A stretch of 64,000 nt of DNA, taken from positions 47,909,549 through 47,973,548 of the forward strand of contig CP136067.1 of the NCBI GenBank assembly GCA_032622095.1. The letters are read 5' to 3'. The translations under genes were made by a program, and so were the position numbers. The DNA comes from Siphonodentalium dalli (lineage: Eukaryota; Mollusca; Scaphopoda; Gadilida; Siphonodentaliidae). Under the pieces are notes generated by a model that did no database searches, was not told where the DNA came from, and was given only the letters and a program-made list of their open reading frames with translations. This document shows positions 59,165-64,000 of the stretch, piece by piece; within the stretch, counting starts at the first letter, position 1, and each line of letters opens with the position of its first letter.

Positions 59165-62100
59165 TTGTCTCCGGTGATCCATCGAGATAGAGCAAACATG
59201 ACGTATCATATACATTTACAATCTTCAAAGTTCATTGCACATCTTGATCGATACGATTTCATAACAATAACCGAAACATGGCATAAAGATGTTGCATCAA
59301 TACATTTACCGGGATACCACTGTGTTGATCTATCTCGTATAGGTAAAACTGTAAGAGGTGGTATCGCATTTTTCTGCCGAGTTAAATATCAGAAATTCAT
59401 CAAAGGAATAAATCACGTGCAATATTTCGCACTAAGCGTAGAATTTGATGGCAAAATATTTGGCTTGGATACAAATATTATGTTTATATCAGTATATATA
59501 CCGCCTCAAAATTCAAGTTACTGGAAAACGAATGATAGGAAAGATTAAATTTTGTCAGATATTGAACAATATTTAACAAACTTAGAATCTGATAAACTAA
59601 TTATATTGGGAGGTGATTTTAATGCAAGAACAGGGGAGGCCCGATTATGTTGCATACGACGAGGACAATTATATTCCTCTTCCCGAAAACTATACATTTG
59701 ACTCTATGAAGGACAGAGCAACCTTAGATAAAGAATGCAATACGTTTGGAAAATGTTTACTTTCAATGTGTAAATCGACTGGATTACGGATTATAAATGG
59801 TAGGAAGTTTGGAGATTCGCTCGGAAGCTTTACCAGCTACAATTATAACGGCGCGAGCACAGTCGACTATATATTGATACATGAACGATATTTATCCGAT
59901 ATAACTTACTTCTGTATTAAATCTCCAACTGACTTTTCCGACCATTGTCAACTTTCAATACATTTGAAATTAAAGTTGTTCACTGTAAACAACAACAAAA
60001 TTAAATATATTTACAAAGAGTCTAACTTTACAACGAAATGGTGTGCGGAGAGTGCGTGTAAGGCGAAGAGAGCCTTCTCTCAAAATATTATTCAAAATAA
60101 AATTAATCAATATAGATCAAACAAATATCCGGCGGATGCTTGTGGCTCGGAAATGGCGACGCGTGATCTTAGTGTGATACTCACATCAATTAATAATGCT
60201 TCGACGAAGAGAGTTAATGTTAACAAAAATAAAAAGAGGAAAAAGAGAGCTTGGTTTGATGATAGGTGCAAACAGTTGAAGAAAGAAATGGAAAGTGCTA
60301 TAGGGGAAATGAAGAAAATGCCATATGACAAATCGTTAATTTTGCGATTTTTTAATACGAAAAAGGCATACAAGAAACAAACAAAATTAAAATCTAGAAT
60401 CTTTTATCAGGGCATTTCCGAAAAATTAACTAATCTTGAAACCATTGATCCTTCAGAATACTGGAGAATAATAAACAGTCTTCGGTCGAAAAAAGATAGC
60501 TCTGATAATTTAAATCCAGATGAAACTGTTTTTTTCAAACAGTTACTATGTCCAAGAGTAAATAGTCCATCAAATGAATTATTACCACCGTATAACGTAA
60601 AAGTGCCCCTCAGCGACAAACCCATGGCGTCCTCAGAAATATTAAATGCTTTGAAACAGCTAAAAAATAAGAAATCCTCAGGATCAGACAACATTTCAAA
60701 TGAATTATTGAAGACAATTGTCCCAATTATTATTGATGACGTTACAAAGCTTTTCAATCATATTTTAGAATCAGGGCACTATCCCAGATCTTGGAGTGAA
60801 TCACAAATAAAAACATTGCACAAAAAAGGTGACAGGCATGATCCAAATAATTATAGGCCAATTGCTCTTAGTAGCAATTTTGGCAAACTTTTCAATAAGG
60901 TCTTAAACACGAGAATAAATTCCCATTTGGAAGACAATGGTTAAATAAGTGATAATCAGTTTGGATTCAGACAGCAACGAAGCACGACTGACAGTGTGTT
61001 CATTTTACGAACGATAATTAACAAGTACAAAACAATTAAAAAACCTATGTATGCTGTGTTTGTGGACTTTCGGAAAGCTTTTGTCTCAGTAGATAGGTCG
61101 ATACTATTTGAAAAACTTAAAAGGATTAGAATACACGGGCAACTTTTGAAGATATATGCCTCAAGTTATTATTTAGTCAAAACGTCTGCCGGTATAGGTC
61201 CCTCAATTATATCGACTACAGGCGTTAGACAAGGGTATTCCTTGTCACCGACATTATTCAAAGTTTTCATAGATGATATAAGTTCAATTTTTGACAGATC
61301 CTGTGACCAGTCCATGTGAACGGACGCTCACTCAATCATCTCCTTTTTGCAGATGATTTGGTAATGTTCTCGGAATCACAACGTGGTTTACAAACATGTA
61401 TTAAAACATTAGAAGAATATGCAATAAATAATAATCTTCAAATAAATTATGAAAAAACAAAATGCGTGGTCTTTCGACAACGTAAAGTTAAAACAGATAC
61501 TTTATATCATATTGGAGATATACAATTGGAAATGGCAGACGAGTATAAATACTTAGGTGTTACATTAAGTTCTACTGGGAGGATGAAAAAAACATAGGAA
61601 AACATAAGTTCAAAAGCAATCAAAGCTATGTATTTCTTAACAAAGTAAATAAAGTCACTGATAAACTTAACTCTAAGTACAAAATGTAAGCTATTCGATA
61701 AACTTATTAAACCCATTCTGTTATACGGTTGTGAAGTTTGGTCAACTGATCTAAATTTTCGTTGTACTGATAATAACCCTTGTGAACAAGCACACCTGAA
61801 ATTCTGTAAACGAATATTAGGTATAAACCAGAAAGCATCTAACCATGCTTCTAGCGGTTCCCAATAACCAGACGCGATTGTTCAGCTTTTCAAATATATG
61901 AATAGAATCTCGCAAATAAAAGATGCAGGTATACTTTCTGATTCATTCTCTGACTCACTAAAGTGTACATTACCCAACACTTGGATGCAAATTTTAGCAA
62001 CATATAACATAAAAGTTAATGACATCGGAAAACTAATTGCAAATGAAAATATATAGCGAATGATTTGAAATCAAGACATATCGAGAAATTTATACGCGAT

Positions 62101-62552
62101 ATATATACGATGATGAAAAATCGTCTGGAGCAAATAAGCTTCGTACGTATATATCTATTAAGGATAAGTATATAATGGAGCCTTTCCTCGAACATACACG
62201 ATGCCACGAAGCGCGAGAAATGTTTACAAGACTTCGTATTAGTAATCACAATTTGGAAATAGAAAAAGGTAGACATAAACAACCGTAAACCCCAGTTGAA
62301 AACAGATTGTGTACAATGTGCGATCAGGCGCGTGTTGAAACTGAATATCATTTTTTCATCGAGTGTAGTGCATACTCTGATCTCAGGGCAAGACTATTTC
62401 GAAATATTCAAGAAAATAAGGGTGAATTTTTTAAAATGAGCGATAGTGAAAAATTTCAAACGATTATGAGAAATGATGAAGCAAAGATTATAAATACCGT
62501 ATGTAACATGATCCGGTTGTTCTTTCTCAGAAGGGGGTCTTTGAAAGTTTAG
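59165..62552 (+). pseudogene. LINE ORF2: endonuclease and reverse transcriptase, inactivated
   Basis: Pieces in order: endonuclease with ITETWHKD and GGDFNARTG (59165 to about 59635) and SDHCQLSIHL near 59936; linker; reverse transcriptase with NNYRPIALSSNFGKLFNKVL (about 60840), motif A AVFVDFRKAFVSVDR, motif B GVRQGYSLSPTLFKVFIDD, motif C LLFADDLVMFS; PILLYGCEVW; and a C-terminal LCTMCDQARVETEYHFFIEC zinc-knuckle-like block (about 62305-62365). Broken by in-frame stops (59546, 60942, several after 61597) and shifts (about 59635 and 61316). It probably belongs with ORF1 at 53296, both being CR1/L2-like, but 3.5-4 kb separate them. It gives no working protein. Confidence 0.8.
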
Positions 62553-62689
62553 TATATTATAGTGATAAACACGAGAAGTTATTGGTGGTAGTTGAATGAC
62601 GATGCATCAAACAGTTATTGAACACAATTTATTTTCGTTCGTATTTACATGTTTTAAGTTTTAATTCATTTTGTAACTTGCAACTGCCT

Positions 62690-62735
62690 ATATGTCTGGT
62701 GTATTGCAATAAATATTCTATTCTATTCATATGGA
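62690..62735 (+). repeat. LINE 3' terminus
   Basis: GCAATAAATATTCTATTCTA followed by a partial repeat is a short microsatellite tail of the kind seen at CR1/L2 3' ends, about 150 bases after the last ORF2 stop. Confidence 0.55.
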
Positions 62736-62894
62736 ATGTTATAGTCTCTTGGCGCCCGTCTTGCAGTTGAGTGTGACATTCTCAACTCTAAACATATTAT
62801 CAATTCTGAATTATCAATAAAGAAACTAATAGTTAATTTTTACTGTATGCGTATGAGCGTGTTGGTGGATGGTGTTTGAGGTGATGTGATAACA

Positions 62895-63273
62895 TTAAAC
62901 CTTTACCCAACAGAACGGCCCTGTGCCAATGCATTCTCTTATATATGCGAGTCGACCATAGGTCGCCTCGCATATATAAGAGAATGCATTGGCTTAACAC
63001 ATTAAAAATTATAAAATTGTTAAAGAATGTAAGAAAAAATGGTAAAAAGTGTTAAAAACAGTTTTTTTTAGGCCAATGCATTCTCTTATATATGCGAGGC
63101 GACCTAAGAGAATGCATTGGCACAGGGCTAACTGTAACTATCACAATGTGGTCAAGGAGCCGGTTCCAATGCTATCCATATGTGTATGGTTTTATTGAGA
63201 CAGACCGAAGATATTTTAGGCTGTTGAAGCTTTAATTGGCCGGTTTTGGCCGGTTTGTTGGGTAAAGGGTTAA
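62895..63273. mobile_element. TTAA-flanked double-hairpin MITE, copy B3
   Basis: Same ends as B1 and B2 (left CCC mutated to ACC). The second hairpin lacks most of its right arm and loop (about 19 bases lost between GCGACCTA and AGAGAATGC). Confidence 0.82.
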
Positions 63274-64000
63274 GAGCAGGCAATTGATGTGTTGATGCCA
63301 GTATATTGTTTCGCGATTCCCACAGATTCCCATGGAAATATTGTTCATAATGTGGATGCGTTTCAGCGTTTGATACCACGTACAGTACAATTTCGATTTA
63401 CATTTCCCCAAAGTAAATTACAGTGATTTTGTATAGCACTTTTGGATATCAATTTCTTCAGGATTTACGGGTAATCACACCTAATTTGCATGACATTCAA
63501 CGGCCAGACTGTTATATCGCACTCTTGGGTAATATAGTTTTATAGCATTTGGAAATACCGCATCCATGAATAAATGATGTTATCATTATAATTTGGCAAA
63601 CATCTATATATACTATATGGTATTAATCTGCGAATTAATGGCAAATATATTGTCGTTTGGTGGTGTTAGAGAATAGGAAAATAAATAGCGATCGTTGTTG
63701 AACATTTCCCTTTAGGGGGAGTATTTAATTATAAAGAGCGTACATATCCTCCTTTCGCAATGCATAAGACATAATTTGCTCTTCAATCTGGATAATATTG
63801 TTTGGACCAAAACGTGTACAGTGCGAGCGTCGATCACTTCCATGGAGTCAAATAACATAATTAGTAAATGAGACTGTGTGTCACCTACGAAAATTAGTGC
63901 ACAGTCGGAAGCCTGAATGAATGCCTCAATAATATCCACGAGATTCCATTCAAATCAAAGATATGAGGCGTGGAATAGCGAACACGATTTATACTACCGT
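63274..64000. other. Intergenic, nothing recognised
   Basis: The only feature is ATAAAGAGCGTACAT at about 63731, a relative of the family G motif. Confidence 0.4.

Noticed and set aside
59167-59182. 16-base inverted match between the ORF2 region and 53252-53267 (TGGATCACCGGAGACA)
   Set aside because: A match of this length is expected about once by chance in a window of this size, and no longer homology surrounds it.
1-64000. CRISPR arrays, bacterial operons, rRNA genes or intact tRNA genes
   Set aside because: None seen. The repeats lack regular unique spacers and the DNA is eukaryotic.

Overview
Eukaryotic, intron-rich, AT-rich and very repeat-rich DNA, most likely from a marine lophotrochozoan (a mollusc is my best guess). 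The evidence is split genes with GT-AG introns, an engrailed-class homeobox gene with the classic intron between EH3 and the homeodomain, a LINE whose ORF1 carries an SGNH esterase domain, and several elements with ~160-bp internal tandem repeats that resemble the pearl/HINE elements of bivalves. The species call is inference.

Genes. (1) 1-16388, plus: the last six coding exons of aspartyl aminopeptidase (DNPEP), whose 5' part lies left of the window. (2) 31.67-32.47 kb, plus: a cysteine- and threonine-rich repeat gene of unknown function, with one open terminal exon and an upstream diverged duplicate. (3) 33465-38512, minus: a complete two-exon engrailed gene (344 aa) with an unusually diverged homeodomain. 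Weaker candidates are a 52-codon exon at 30643-30799 and possible first exons at 41966-42089 and 52259-52306. The last follows an AAGATGGCGGCC promoter-type motif.

Mobile DNA fills the rest. 0-20 kb: DNPEP introns and downstream DNA packed with palindromic MITEs (three families), a 1.05-kb element with an 8-bp target duplication, an SGNH-hydrolase ORF with adjacent direct repeats that looks like a tyrosine-recombinase retroelement remnant, tandem arrays, and a nest in which a foldback-like element and a second DNA transposon both sit inside one small TTAA-flanked MITE. 20-26 kb: a large ~160-bp tandem array and its decayed relatives. 26-31 kb: more TIR elements, a poly-G/GA microsatellite and a 48-bp minisatellite inside a TTAA-flanked inverted-repeat element. 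38.5-52 kb: noncoding DNA with dispersed repeats, an 89-bp perfect palindrome and simple tandem repeats. 53-62.7 kb: a decayed CR1/L2-like LINE, ORF1 with esterase and ORF2 with endonuclease and reverse transcriptase, split by 3.5 kb that contains a tandem triplication of a Tc1/mariner-type MITE.

The most unusual signal is a double-hairpin core (CCCTGTGCCAATG...GGCACAGGG) found eight times in this window inside three different sets of element ends. Relationships among the cores disagree with relationships among the ends, which suggests modular exchange between non-autonomous transposons.
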